Counted from the stretch's first letter, positions 25,985-34,624 are shown. The stretch: 64,000 bases of DNA from Candidatus Bathyarchaeota archaeon B24 (GCA_001593865.1 LUCB01000010.1:1-64000), one strand, 5' to 3'. The notes: generated from the sequence alone by a model not told the origin. A program made the numbers and translations.

Positions 25985-26444
25985 GGTGTTGCTTGATTCA
26001 ACATACATTCTCCCGTCTTTTGGAATAGAGGTAGAGGGATTACTCGATGGGCATATAAAAGAGCTCAGAGAAGCTGCATTAAGAGGGAAGGTGAGTTTTT
26101 ATTGCCTACCATTAGTTTGGATCGAGATCATAGGGAAAGTGTATAGAGAAAGCCTACGTTTAGGATTAGAAGTCAAGGAGATAGTTGAGGATGCTGTAAG
26201 ATCATTGCTTATAAGCGGCTTTTATAGGTGGATTATGCCCTCCTCCGATGCCATAGCGCTAGCTTTCAAATTACGGGCCCTAGGGCATAAAGATAACATA
26301 GACAACCTACTATACGCAACATCCGTAACGAATGGAATGATATTTCTTACGATCGATGAAAACCTAAGAAGCTTCTTGGCAAATAAAGGCTTTAAAACCG
26401 ACCACGTGATGGATCACGTGAAGCTTCTCTCGAAAATAAAGTGA
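25965..26444 (+). CDS. PIN-domain ribonuclease toxin (VapC-like)
   Basis: About 159 aa. PIN-domain acidic residues are visible: VLLDST at the N-terminus, the WIEI segment near residue 43, DNIDNLLYATSV in the C-terminal half and FLTIDENL near the end. Family members are Mg-dependent RNases neutralised by the cognate antitoxin. The ATG at 25965 inside the antitoxin gene is preferred over an upstream ATG (25938). Forms a type II toxin-antitoxin pair with the preceding AbrB gene. Confidence 0.72.
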   Translation: MSYTGLKVLLDSTYILPSFGIEVEGLLDGHIKELREAALRGKVSFYCLPLVWIEIIGKVYRESLRLGLEVKEIVEDAVRSLLISGFYRWIMPSSDAIALAFKLRALGHKDNIDNLLYATSVTNGMIFLTIDENLRSFLANKGFKTDHVMDHVKLLSKIK

Positions 26445-26490
26445 TAGGTCAAAAATCGAAGGTCTGCATACATCGGCTTCTGCAAGCTTC

Positions 26491-27498
26491 TCAACGTTTA
26501 AACTCTTTAAGCCATGCATACGGTATCGAAAGGTCTTTCATAGTCTTAAGCCCCGGCTCAGCTTCGAGAACCTTCGGGATCATGTTCACGACCATCGCGA
26601 CCGTAGCCTCGTCACCCGGTATACCGCCTTCAACCTCGAATTTCAGGCTAGGCACTCCCTCTATCTCGACGGAGTCTCTCGGGTTCTCGGCGTCGAGATA
26701 CATCTGGAGGTTAAGCCTAAGCTTCTCCTCGCCCTTCGATATCCCCCATATGCTCTGAGACACCCCGACGACACGTCCCGGTGAAACCCTGAAGAACTTT
26801 GTCTCCACGGGTCTAGACGCTATGACCGGTTCTATAGTCTCCTCCACCCTATCGAAGCTCCATCCAAACGCATCAGCCACCATGTCGAAGGACTCTCTGA
26901 GACCTACGTGACCCATCCGTCCGCCCTGGACGGCTTTTTTAAACTCCTCGACGGTCATACCGGAGCCGATCTTCCTCTGCAAAGGATATCTCCTAGTAGA
27001 CGCGTTTACTATCCTTGAACCCTCTATTCTATCTACCCTAATACACACGGATGTGAGGGTCAGTATCAACGAGTCTAGGACGAAGCCCGGGTTCACACCT
27101 GTTCCTAAAACAGTGACCCCGTTCTCGCGGGCGGCTTTATCTATCCTCTCGGCGGCTTCTGGGTTTCTCCTCCAGGGATATGCCAGCTCTTCGCAGGTCG
27201 ATATCACGCTCAACCCAGAGTCGACTATCTCGGTTATCTGCGGCTCCACTATGCTCAGCCAGGAGCTCGTGGTGTGTAAGACCACGTCGGCCTTAACCCC
27301 CCTAAGGGCTTCGGAGAGGCTTCTGTAGACTTTCACCCCGAGCTCTTCACCCAGGCCTACGACCTCTCCCAGGTCTCTACCCACCTTAGACTCGTCTATA
27401 TCCACGGCTCCGACTATCTCTACCCAAGGCTTCGAGGTCAAGGCTTTGGTTATCCTAGAGCCTATCTCCCCTACGCCGTACTGGATAACCCTAACCAT
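26491..27498 (-). CDS. Dihydrodipicolinate reductase-like dehydrogenase (2,4-diaminopentanoate dehydrogenase-like)
   Basis: About 335-aa NAD(P)-dependent dehydrogenase. The Rossmann motif YGVGEIGSRI occurs at the N-terminus, with an Asp after the second strand (GAVDIDESKVGRDLGEV). The layout matches DapB-like proteins of the 2,4-diaminopentanoate dehydrogenase group (ornithine catabolism), which also include enzymes of unknown substrate; the VLHTTSSWL, STCEELAYPW and GTGVNPGFVLDSL segments fit this group. ATG 27498 is chosen; a GTG at 27507 is possible. Lies 12 bp downstream of the AbrB-ACT regulator gene and is probably co-transcribed with it. Confidence 0.65.
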   Translation of the reverse strand: MVRVIQYGVGEIGSRITKALTSKPWVEIVGAVDIDESKVGRDLGEVVGLGEELGVKVYRSLSEALRGVKADVVLHTTSSWLSIVEPQITEIVDSGLSVISTCEELAYPWRRNPEAAERIDKAARENGVTVLGTGVNPGFVLDSLILTLTSVCIRVDRIEGSRIVNASTRRYPLQRKIGSGMTVEEFKKAVQGGRMGHVGLRESFDMVADAFGWSFDRVEETIEPVIASRPVETKFFRVSPGRVVGVSQSIWGISKGEEKLRLNLQMYLDAENPRDSVEIEGVPSLKFEVEGGIPGDEATVAMVVNMIPKVLEAEPGLKTMKDLSIPYAWLKEFKR

Positions 27499-27510
27499 GG
27501 ATCCCACGTC

Positions 27511-27918
27511 CTAGTCTAGGAACTTATACTCTACAGCTTTCACGCATCTCTCATTTATAAGCTCCTCCCTGATGTCCTCTATGTCCTTATCGCACCTCGA
27601 ATAGTCTGCTATGGCTATCCACTCGGCTAGCTCACCTCTCCTAAGGGTTCTGGACTCGGAAAAAAGCAGGTCTACCCCCTCCCTAGCTAGTATGGAGGCG
27701 GCTTTAGCCAACGCCCCAGGTATATCCTCGAGGCTCATCCTGAACTCGACAAGCTTAGCCTCAGGGTCCGCGAACGGGTTCACGGTGATCCTCCTTTCTC
27801 GTACATCCGCGACCAGCAGAACCCTCATACCCTCCTTCAACCCGAGGATCTCCCTAACCTTAACCGGGATCGAAAGCCTCCCCTTGTCGTCTATCTTCTG
27901 AACGCTAACTATTCGCAT
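27511..27918 (-). CDS. AbrB-type DNA-binding domain fused to an ACT domain
   Basis: 135 aa. Residues 1-50 are a SpoVT/AbrB domain (VQKIDDKGRLSIPVKVREILGL). Residues ~57-130 resemble an ACT domain (FRMSLEDIPGALAKAASILAREGVDLLFSES), the fold that binds amino acids in regulated biosynthetic enzymes. This architecture suggests an amino-acid-responsive transcription regulator. It is divergent from the histidine operon; the two share one TATA region and a cluster of GTGGGA-type motifs. Likely targets are the his operon and its own operon, by inference. Confidence 0.72.
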   Translation of the reverse strand: MRIVSVQKIDDKGRLSIPVKVREILGLKEGMRVLLVADVRERRITVNPFADPEAKLVEFRMSLEDIPGALAKAASILAREGVDLLFSESRTLRRGELAEWIAIADYSRCDKDIEDIREELINERCVKAVEYKFLD

Positions 27919-27948
27919 AAAGGCTCCCAGAACGGTATAGGGTGAGGT

Positions 27949-28002
27949 AAAATTTATAAGTTGTGGGATATATTAGAACCTCATCCCACCATTTTCCCAC
28001 AA
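27949..28002. promoter_or_regulatory. Bidirectional promoter with three GTGGGA-type operator candidates
   Basis: AAATTTATAAG (27950-27960) can serve as TATA box both for the his operon and, on the other strand, for the AbrB-ACT gene. Next to it are GTGGGAT (27963-27969), ATCCCAC (27983-27989) and TCCCAC (27995-28000), giving inverted pairs GTGGGAT/ATCCCAC and TTGTGGG/CCCACAA (27961-27967, 27996-28002). The sites bracket the predicted his transcript start (~27985), as expected for repression. ATCCCAC recurs at 27501-27507, just upstream of the dehydrogenase start. Confidence 0.5.
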
Positions 28003-28015
28003 GAGGTCGAGAGGT

Positions 28016-29077
28016 TTGAAAACCCGGAAGAAGCTTCCAGAAACGGTCTACAAGGAGAGGCCCTTAATCGCGGGCATGGTGAAGCTGGACGCTAACGAAA
28101 ACCCATACCCTCCGCCGGAGGAGGTCGTGGAAGCCATATGCAGGGCGGCTAGGCTCGTGAACAGGTACCCCCCAGAGCCGAGAAGGCTGAGGGAGGCGAT
28201 AGCCCACCTCACCGGTGTCGAAGCCGAAAACGTTCTCGTAGGCTCAGGCTCGGACGAGCTCATAGACCTGATAGTCAAGGCGTATGTGGATAAAGGGGCT
28301 AAGACCGCTACGATATACCCGACCTTCCCGATGTACGAGAGGTTTGCGGTAGTAGCCGGTGGAGTGGTCGAGAGGATACCGTTAAACCCAGACTTCACCC
28401 TAGACCTAGATAAGGCCCTGGAGGTCCTATCTGACTCTGTCGACGTGTTCTTCATATCGAACCCTAACAACCCGACCGGGGTAGGCTTTCCGGTAGGGCA
28501 GGTCGAGAAGTTGCTTCGGCTCGGGGTCCTGACGGTCGTAGACGAAGCCTACTACGAGTTCTCGGGTAGAACCGCCTTAAACCTGCTGGGTATGTACGAT
28601 AACCTGGTGGTTTTGAGGACGTTCTCGAAGGCCTACGGCTTAGCCGGTTTAAGGGTCGGATACTGCATAGCCTCTGAGGAGATGATCCAAACACTTCTAA
28701 AGGTTAAGCCGCCGTATAACGTAAACCTCCTAGCGCAGGAGGCTGCTTTAGCTGTCCTAAGGAACCGAGACCTAGTCTTACAACGGATTTCGGCTATAAA
28801 AGAGGCTAGAAACCGCCTATACGAGGCTCTTAAACGGCTAAACGGGGTTAAACCCTACCCCTCTGAAACAAACTTCATACTGGTCGACGTCTCCGAAACC
28901 GGCTTAACCTCCGAGGAGATAGCCGATAGACTGTTTAAACTCGGTGTCTCGGTCAGACGCTTCGGTAGGTTCGAGGGTTTCCAGGGAGACTTCATAAGAG
29001 TAACCGTCGGGACGCCTGAGGAGAACGATAGATTTCTCGAATCTTTGAAAGCCGTCTTAGAGGAGGTTTCCTCGTGA
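28016..29077 (+). CDS. hisC: Histidinol-phosphate aminotransferase
   Basis: 353-aa PLP enzyme converting imidazole acetol-phosphate to histidinol phosphate. The motifs SNPNNPTG (~residue 149) and LRTFSKAYGLAGLRVGY (PLP lysine) and the N-terminal KLDANENPYPPPEEV place it in HisC. TTG 28016 follows GAGGT (28011-28015). First gene of the his operon; the next gene overlaps its stop. Fold-type I enzymes overlap in specificity, but the operon context makes HisC very likely. Confidence 0.93.
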   Translation: MKTRKKLPETVYKERPLIAGMVKLDANENPYPPPEEVVEAICRAARLVNRYPPEPRRLREAIAHLTGVEAENVLVGSGSDELIDLIVKAYVDKGAKTATIYPTFPMYERFAVVAGGVVERIPLNPDFTLDLDKALEVLSDSVDVFFISNPNNPTGVGFPVGQVEKLLRLGVLTVVDEAYYEFSGRTALNLLGMYDNLVVLRTFSKAYGLAGLRVGYCIASEEMIQTLLKVKPPYNVNLLAQEAALAVLRNRDLVLQRISAIKEARNRLYEALKRLNGVKPYPSETNFILVDVSETGLTSEEIADRLFKLGVSVRRFGRFEGFQGDFIRVTVGTPEENDRFLESLKAVLEEVSS

Positions 29078-29934
29078 ACACGGTGATATTGGCCCTACCT
29101 AACAAGGGGAGACTTCACGAGCCTGCCCTCGACTTGCTTGAGAAAGCCGGTATTAGGGTTATCGATAGGGGCATGCTCTACGGGCGGACGAACGACCCTG
29201 AGATAAACGTGATATTCGCTAGGGCGGCTGACATACCGAGTCTCGTGGAGGCGGGTGCGGCCGACCTAGGGGTGACGGGTCACGACTATGTGGTGGAGGC
29301 GGACGCAGACGTCGAGGAGCTTCTAGACCTAGAGTTCGGTAGAGCCGAGCTTGTGCTAGCCGTCATGAGAAACAGCGGGATCGAGGATTTAAGCGACCTG
29401 AAACCTGGGCTAAGGGTCGCGACCAAATACGTCAACATAGCCTCAAACTTCTTCAGAAGGCTTGGCTTAGAGGCAGAGGTGATAAGGATAACGGGTGCGG
29501 CTGAGGTTATGCCTCACCTAAAGGTGGCAGACGCCATCATAGACATCTCGAGCACTGGGACGACCCTTAAAACCCACGGTTTGAAACCCCTGAAGGTCAT
29601 ACTGGAGTCTTCAGCACGTCTCATAGCCAACAAGAAAAGCCTTGAGGTGAAGCGGGATAAGCTTATGGAGATTAAGCTCGCGATAGAAAGCGTCCTGAGG
29701 GCTAAGGGTAAGAAGCTGCTCATGATGAACGTGCCGGATAGGTTTTTGAAAGGCGTTTTATCGGTCTTACCTGCCATGGCGGGTCCGACTATAGCCGAGG
29801 TCAAATCTGAGGAGAGGATGTGGGAGGTCTACACGGTCATAGACGAGGACGAGGTATACCGGGTCGTGAACCTCGTTAAAAAAGCCGGCGCCAAAGACCT
29901 GCTGGTAATACCTATAGAGAGGGTTATACCATGA
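29074..29934 (+). CDS. hisG: ATP phosphoribosyltransferase, long form
   Basis: First enzyme of histidine synthesis (ATP + PRPP to phosphoribosyl-ATP), 286 aa. The size shows the long HisG form with a C-terminal regulatory ACT-like domain, which gives feedback inhibition by histidine and does not need HisZ. Typical segments: LALPNKGRLHEPALDLLEKAGI, GVTGHDYVVEA, and the PRPP-binding region IDISSTGTTLKTHGL. GTG 29074 overlaps the hisC stop. Confidence 0.94.
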   Translation: MNTVILALPNKGRLHEPALDLLEKAGIRVIDRGMLYGRTNDPEINVIFARAADIPSLVEAGAADLGVTGHDYVVEADADVEELLDLEFGRAELVLAVMRNSGIEDLSDLKPGLRVATKYVNIASNFFRRLGLEAEVIRITGAAEVMPHLKVADAIIDISSTGTTLKTHGLKPLKVILESSARLIANKKSLEVKRDKLMEIKLAIESVLRAKGKKLLMMNVPDRFLKGVLSVLPAMAGPTIAEVKSEERMWEVYTVIDEDEVYRVVNLVKKAGAKDLLVIPIERVIP

Positions 29935-30653
29935 AGGTCATACCAGCCGTGGATATAAAAAACGGGTGTTGCGTTAAACTGGTTCAAGGCCGGCCTGGGA
30001 CAGGGTTGACGATATCCAAAGACCCGGTCGAAGTTGCCGAACACTGGGTTGAAGAGGGAGCCGAGGCCTTGCACGTGGTCGACCTGGACGGTGCTATCGA
30101 GGGTGTTGCGGTGAACAGGCCGCTGATACTAGAGATAATCCGACGTGTCGACGTGCCTGTTCAGGTAGGCGGCGGAATCAGGTCGCTCAGAGACGCCTTA
30201 AGCCTGGTCGAATCGGGAGCTTACCGTATAGTTCTCGGGACCGTCGTCTACGAGAACCCTAGGCTTTTCAGGCTTATCGTCGGCTCGGTCGGAGCCGATA
30301 AGGTTATAGTCGCCATAGACTCAAAGTCGGGTTTCGTCGTCAAAAGAGGGTGGACCGAGTCGGCTGGGGTCACGGTCTACGACGTTCTCCGCCGTCTAGA
30401 CCCGGATATGTTCTGGGGGCTCCTATATACAGACGTGGAGCATGAGGGGTTAGCCTCGGGGATAGACGTGAAGAACCTGAAGCGTCTGCTGAGCGTCTTA
30501 AACAAGCCCCTCATATACGCCGGAGGGGTCTCATCGCTGTCTGATATAGCGGTTTTAAGAGACCTAGGCGTATACGGAGTGGTTATCGGTAAAGCCCTAT
30601 ATACCGGTTTATTCAGCCTTAGAGAGGCTATGGAGGTTGCTCGAGATGACTAG
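29931..30653 (+). CDS. hisA: ProFAR isomerase (HisA)
   Basis: 240-aa TIM barrel for the fourth step of histidine synthesis. The catalytic aspartates are in PAVDIKNGCCVKLVQG (residue 8) and in VAIDSKSGFVVKRGW; the phosphate-binding loops VQVGGGIRS and IYAGGVSS are intact. A TIM-barrel relative, HisF, is not found in this operon. ATG overlaps the hisG stop codon region (29931). Confidence 0.94.
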   Translation: MKVIPAVDIKNGCCVKLVQGRPGTGLTISKDPVEVAEHWVEEGAEALHVVDLDGAIEGVAVNRPLILEIIRRVDVPVQVGGGIRSLRDALSLVESGAYRIVLGTVVYENPRLFRLIVGSVGADKVIVAIDSKSGFVVKRGWTESAGVTVYDVLRRLDPDMFWGLLYTDVEHEGLASGIDVKNLKRLLSVLNKPLIYAGGVSSLSDIAVLRDLGVYGVVIGKALYTGLFSLREAMEVARDD

Positions 30654-31233
30654 GTCCGCTATATGTAAGAGAAAGACGCTGGAGACGCGTGTGACGGTCG
30701 AGCTGAACCTAGACGGCGTAGGCCTGTCTAAAGTGAATACCGGACACCCGTTCTTCGACCATATGCTAGAAACGTTCTCTAAGCACAGCCGCATCGACCT
30801 GAGGGTAAAGGCCGAGACCTTGAAGACCCCTAGCGTCCACCACCTCGTCGAAGACGTGGCCTTAACCCTAGGTGAGGCGCTGGATAAAGCCCTAGCGGAT
30901 AGGAGGGGCGTACGTAGGTTCGGCTTCGCGTCCATACCTATGGACGATGCTTTAGCCGAGGTATCCCTCGACCTCTCCGGTAGACCCTACCTGCACGTCG
31001 AGTCTCTACCCATGGGCGTGGTCGAAGGCTTCGACTCCATCCTCATGGAGCACTTCCTACGAAGCCTAGCCCAGACCGGTAGGTTCACGATCCACGTGCC
31101 CCGGGTCTACGGACGAGACCTTCATCACGTGTTCGAGGCGCTCTTCAAAGCCCTAGCCGTAGCTTTGAGGGAGGCGTCGAGGCTTGAACCCGGGTTAAAG
31201 GGCGAGGTTCCTAGTACGAAAGGAGTGCTGTAG
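30646..31233 (+). CDS. hisB: Imidazoleglycerol-phosphate dehydratase
   Basis: Monofunctional dehydratase of ~195 aa. Metal-binding His motifs HHLVED and HHVFEALFKALAVALREA, the N-terminal GHPFFDHMLETFSKH and the C-terminal PSTKGVL are all present. ATG 30646 is chosen because GGAGG stands six to ten bases upstream; an in-frame TTG at 30637 is less likely. Overlaps hisA by eight bases. No phosphatase domain is fused, so histidinol-phosphate phosphatase must be encoded elsewhere. Confidence 0.93.
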   Translation: MTRSAICKRKTLETRVTVELNLDGVGLSKVNTGHPFFDHMLETFSKHSRIDLRVKAETLKTPSVHHLVEDVALTLGEALDKALADRRGVRRFGFASIPMDDALAEVSLDLSGRPYLHVESLPMGVVEGFDSILMEHFLRSLAQTGRFTIHVPRVYGRDLHHVFEALFKALAVALREASRLEPGLKGEVPSTKGVL

Positions 31234-31254
31234 GATAGATGCGGGTGGTTAAGT

Positions 31255-32514
31255 ATGACGGTCAGCCCCGTTAGGATAAGCGGTTTAACCGATGCGGATG
31301 TTAGAAGGCTGATGGCGAGAGGTTTGAGCCTAGAGGAGGTACGCGGCTCGGTGGCTAGGATAATAGCCGATGTAAGGTCTAGAGGAGACGAAGCTCTCCT
31401 AGAGTATACGCGGCTCTACGATAAAGTGGAGCTGGATAGAAGCCGGTTGAAGATAACCCGTGAGGAGATGGATGATGCGTACGACTCCTTGGACAGGAAA
31501 ACCCGTGAGGCATTAGAGACGGTGCATGAGAACGTGAAAACCGTATGCGCTAAGCTTCTACCTGAGGATAGGGTTATAGAGCCTACGGAGGGGGTACGCA
31601 TACACGTCCTCTGGAGACCCCTTGAGCGTGTGGGCGTCTACGTACCGGGCGGGGTTAACCCCTACCCATCGACTGTCTTCATGACAGCTACGCCGGCTAA
31701 GGTGGCGGGTGTAGACGAAGTTATAGCGTGTACCCCTCCTGGAAACGCCAGACCCGAGGTTCTAGCCGCTATGAAGATAGCCGGCGTCGACCGGGGCTTC
31801 AGGGTCGGCGGTGCTCAAGCCATCGCGGCCATGGCTTATGGTACGGAGACTATCCCCAAGGTCGATAAAGTCGTCGGACCTGGAGGCCTATACGTCGAGG
31901 CGGCTAAGAGGCTGGTGTACGGAGATGTCGGCCTAGACCTGCCCGCAGGCCCCAGCGAGATAGCGGTTTTAGCCGACGACTCCGCAGACCCAGCGCTTAT
32001 AGCCGTAGACCTTCTATCTCAAGCTGAACATCCGAATTCCTCAGCCCTCCTCGTGACGACCTCTGAGAGACTCGCCCTAGAGGTCTGTAAGCTTCTCGGT
32101 GAGATGGCAGAACCTAGGTTACTGGAAAGCCTTAAAAGAGGTGGAGTCTTCATAGCGGAGGACGTGGAGGAGGCGTTGAATTTCCTGAACCTTTACGCGC
32201 CTGAGCATCTGGAGCTGTTCGTGGAGAATCCTGAGGAGGTTTTAAGCATGGTTCGGAACGCGGGGTCTGTGTTCCTAGGCCCCCTGACCCCTGCCGTGCT
32301 TGGAGACTACGCCACGGGTGTAAGCCATGTCCTTCCGACAGGTGGGGCGGCTAGGTTTTCCTCAGGTCTCACCCCGCTGGATTTCCTGAAAGTCTTAACC
32401 GTTCAGAGGGTGGATGCAGAAGGGTTCAAGACGCTCCGTAAGGCCGCGGAGAGGCTGGCCCAGGTCGAGGGGTTGAGGTGGCATGGTGAAGCCCTTAGGG
32501 CTAGGAGGGTTTAA
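31255..32514 (+). CDS. hisD: Histidinol dehydrogenase
   Basis: 419-aa Zn- and NAD-dependent enzyme catalysing the last two oxidations to histidine. The zinc-site segment LLSQAEHPNSSALLVT, the NAD-binding VGVYVPGGVNPYPSTV, and VDKVVGPGGLYVEAAKR are present, as is the catalytic-site APEHLEL. It starts 21 bp after hisB. Confidence 0.95.
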   Translation: MTVSPVRISGLTDADVRRLMARGLSLEEVRGSVARIIADVRSRGDEALLEYTRLYDKVELDRSRLKITREEMDDAYDSLDRKTREALETVHENVKTVCAKLLPEDRVIEPTEGVRIHVLWRPLERVGVYVPGGVNPYPSTVFMTATPAKVAGVDEVIACTPPGNARPEVLAAMKIAGVDRGFRVGGAQAIAAMAYGTETIPKVDKVVGPGGLYVEAAKRLVYGDVGLDLPAGPSEIAVLADDSADPALIAVDLLSQAEHPNSSALLVTTSERLALEVCKLLGEMAEPRLLESLKRGGVFIAEDVEEALNFLNLYAPEHLELFVENPEEVLSMVRNAGSVFLGPLTPAVLGDYATGVSHVLPTGGAARFSSGLTPLDFLKVLTVQRVDAEGFKTLRKAAERLAQVEGLRWHGEALRARRV

Positions 32515-32515
32515 T

Positions 32516-32830
32516 ATGAGCTGGTGTTTCCTAGACGAGCTTTACAGGGTAATAGAGAGCCGACGCGATAAGCCGGTCGAAGGATCCTATACGAGTAGCC
32601 TAATGTCGAAGGGTTTGGAGGCTGTGATAGATAAGGTCGTGGAGGAGTGTATGGAGCTCATCGAGTCCGCTAGAGGCGGGTCGAAGAGCGAGATAGTCCA
32701 CGAGGCCTCAGACCTCATCTACCACACGCTAGTCCTACTGGCATACCTCCAGATACCCTCAGGTATGGTTCCCGAGGAGCTTATACGCAGGAGGCGTAGA
32801 GGTCATGGAGGAAGACGTAAACCCGGGTAA
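32516..32830 (+). CDS. hisE: Phosphoribosyl-ATP pyrophosphatase
   Basis: 104-aa MazG-like pyrophosphatase for the second step of the pathway. The helical acidic motif [15 protein letters not shown] and [20 protein letters not shown] match HisE. ATG 32516 directly after the hisD stop (TAA 32512-32514) is preferred to an upstream in-frame start (32483). Separate from hisI, unlike the fused HisIE of many bacteria; the basic C-terminus overlaps the hisI start by 26 bp. Confidence 0.92.
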   Translation: MSWCFLDELYRVIESRRDKPVEGSYTSSLMSKGLEAVIDKVVEECMELIESARGGSKSEIVHEASDLIYHTLVLLAYLQIPSGMVPEELIRRRRRGHGGRRKPG

Positions 32831-33194
32831 GCCGGCCGTGCAAACCCCTATGAGCCTCGAAGACGCCGAGCGGATTGCGGAGACCCTCAACTACCGGCAT
32901 AACGGTGGGTTCGTGGTTGCCGTGGCCCAGGATGCTTCAAACGGAGACGTGTTGATGGTAGCCTTTATGAACAGGGAGGCGTTCGTGAAGACTTTGACGA
33001 CAGGTCTAGCCCACTACTGGAGCCTATCTAGGTGGAAGCTCTGGCGTAAAGGCGAACAGTCTGGGCATGTACAGTACGTTAAGGAGGTCTACCTCGACTG
33101 CGACGCCGACGCGGTCCTACTTAAGGTGGAACAAGTCGGATACGCCTGCCACGAGGGGTACCGGTCCTGCTTCCACAGGAAAATCTACGGCTAG
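32805..33194 (+). CDS. hisI: Phosphoribosyl-AMP cyclohydrolase
   Basis: 129-aa zinc/magnesium enzyme of the third step. Metal ligands are visible in [22 protein letters not shown] and the following [24 protein letters not shown] is the classic substrate loop. Start ATG 32805 overlaps hisE. It ends the operon; no hisH or hisF follows, and the next gene lies on the opposite strand with a 4-bp overlap. Confidence 0.94.
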   Translation: MEEDVNPGKPAVQTPMSLEDAERIAETLNYRHNGGFVVAVAQDASNGDVLMVAFMNREAFVKTLTTGLAHYWSLSRWKLWRKGEQSGHVQYVKEVYLDCDADAVLLKVEQVGYACHEGYRSCFHRKIYG

Positions 33195-33847
33195 CCGTCT
33201 ACCTGGACGACGGGCATAGACCCTAGGATTTCCCTAGCCCACCGTTTAACCACGTCGTCGACGTGTACGACCACGACCCCCTCGCCGGGCTGACCGTAGA
33301 GTACTACAGACCCGGGTGGAGCCTCCGCTATCGCGACCAACGCTAGAAGGTCCTCCTCACCTCTGACCCTAACCCAGCATCTATGGTCTTCCCTCAGACA
33401 CTTCCTTATGGCCTCTTCGGCCTCAGACGATATATGGCCTGGGGGGTTAAAGACCATTCGAACCGCATCTACCACGGTCTCAAGTTTAGGCTCCTTTCTC
33501 TCGACGCGTAGGCTCCTAGCGTCTGTGATGTACAAGTCGGCTTCCAACCCCATCTCCAGCAAGGTTTCAGACACGACGTCTCCGACGGCCACGGTCTTAA
33601 GAGGCCGAGAAGCCTCTAGGATCCTCCTAACCTCTACGCTGGTCTCCCAGGGCTTCCCTCTGATGAGCCTCCCGACCGGTTTTTTAAGCAACACCCTAAG
33701 CTCATCTGTCAAAACCCTCAGAAACGGTCGACCCGGTTCTCCCAAGGACCTATCCTCCCGCCGAAGCCCGTGAACGGTGATACTAACTACATAGATGCGA
33801 GACTCCCCCTTAACCCTTATCGACCCGCTACATAAGCTTAGTTTCAT
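33191..33847 (-). CDS. GTP-dependent dephospho-CoA kinase (DUF359 family)
   Basis: Archaeal enzyme for the final step of coenzyme A synthesis, phosphorylating dephospho-CoA with GTP; ~218 aa. Family motifs: [35 protein letters not shown] and [20 protein letters not shown] then [14 protein letters not shown] 33847 is preferred to ATG 33859, which lies in the palindromic upstream region. It converges with the end of hisI. Bacterial CoaE is unrelated in sequence. Confidence 0.88.
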   Translation of the reverse strand: MKLSLCSGSIRVKGESRIYVVSITVHGLRREDRSLGEPGRPFLRVLTDELRVLLKKPVGRLIRGKPWETSVEVRRILEASRPLKTVAVGDVVSETLLEMGLEADLYITDARSLRVERKEPKLETVVDAVRMVFNPPGHISSEAEEAIRKCLREDHRCWVRVRGEEDLLALVAIAEAPPGSVVLYGQPGEGVVVVHVDDVVKRWAREILGSMPVVQVDG

Positions 33848-33868
33848 ACATTTTGTCATACAAAATGT
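33848..33868. promoter_or_regulatory. Inverted repeat, probable toxin-antitoxin operator
   Basis: ACATTTTG-TCATA-CAAAATGT is a perfect 8-bp inverted repeat with a 5-bp spacer. It touches the TATA-like TTTATATT (33868-33875) of the rightward toxin-antitoxin operon and the start region of the leftward kinase gene. VapB-type antitoxins commonly bind such sites to autoregulate. Confidence 0.5.
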
Positions 33869-33909
33869 TTATATTCTGTATCACTATTTGTCTCACGTCA
33901 AGTGGTATT

Positions 33910-34125
33910 TTGTCCTCGACCTTTACGATACGCATACCTGAGGAGCTTAAGAAGAAGATGAAGGAGTTTAAAATAGAGTGGAGCGTCGAGGTTAGGAGGT
34001 TCATAGAGGAACGGATCAGACAGCTTGAGCTTATGAAGTTGATCAAGGAGGTTGAGTTTAGGTCTGAAGGGAGGAGAGTCAGCGTAGATTCTGCGGAGTT
34101 AATCAGGGAGGATAGGGAACGTTGA
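33910..34125 (+). CDS. Ribbon-helix-helix antitoxin (VapB-like)
   Basis: 71-aa protein. The N-terminus STFTIRIPEELKKKMKEF is a typical ribbon-helix-helix beta strand and first helix; the C-terminal tail is acidic. The ORF is open further up to ATG 33853, but that lies within the predicted promoter; TTG 33910 with GTGGT nearby gives the normal antitoxin beginning. Next gene overlaps by four bases. Confidence 0.72.
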   Translation: MSSTFTIRIPEELKKKMKEFKIEWSVEVRRFIEERIRQLELMKLIKEVEFRSEGRRVSVDSAELIREDRER

Positions 34126-34547
34126 ACCTGGTTTTAGACTCGAATATTATCATAAAGCTTGTGATAACCGAACCCGGCTCTGAGGAGGTTAGAAAATTCA
34201 TATTGGAGTCTCTGGAGAAAGGTGCTTCGATATATAGCGTGGATATAGCCTTAGCTGAGGCTCTGAACGCTCTGTGGAAACACGTGAGCATACATAGAGA
34301 TCTAAAGGTCGAGGATGCCGAATCAGCTGCCGAAGACTTAGCTAGGATATATGGTAAACTGAACATCGTAGCGACAGGTGAGGTTTCAAGGGAAGCCCTA
34401 AAGCTCTCTTTAACCCATAACATTACGGTGTATGACGCCCTTTACATAGCGGCTGCACGGAAGTTGAAGGCCACGCTGTATACGGCGGATGGTAAGCTGT
34501 ATCGTGTGGCAAGGAAGTTATCTTCCTCTAAACTGCTTGAGACTTAG
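34122..34547 (+). CDS. PIN-domain ribonuclease toxin (VapC-like)
   Basis: 141 aa. The PIN acidic residues are in LVLDSNIIIKL (residue ~6), ALAEALNALW (~46), TVYDALYIAAARKL (~103) and LYTADGKL (~119). TTG 34122 overlaps the antitoxin stop, so the pair is translationally coupled. Distinct in both partners from the AbrB/PIN pair at 25.7-26.4 kb. Confidence 0.82.
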   Translation: MNLVLDSNIIIKLVITEPGSEEVRKFILESLEKGASIYSVDIALAEALNALWKHVSIHRDLKVEDAESAAEDLARIYGKLNIVATGEVSREALKLSLTHNITVYDALYIAAARKLKATLYTADGKLYRVARKLSSSKLLET

Positions 34548-34624
34548 GGATGATGTCGGAAGACTTACCTTACGTATAGAAAAACTTAAGTGGATAGATT
34601 ATTCATTCTAGTTTCTGAGGGTTC

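Noticed and set aside
26403-26420. CACGTGAT-GG-ATCACGTG palindrome near the 3' end of the AbrB/PIN toxin gene.
   Set aside because: It lies within coding sequence for DHVMDHV, a short peptide repeat that explains the DNA symmetry; no promoter or terminator role is suggested by position.
33195-33909. A 121-codon ORF on the plus strand (33408-33773) inside the dephospho-CoA kinase gene.
   Set aside because: It is antisense to a gene with clear family motifs; composition is Ser/Arg-rich as expected for an antisense frame.
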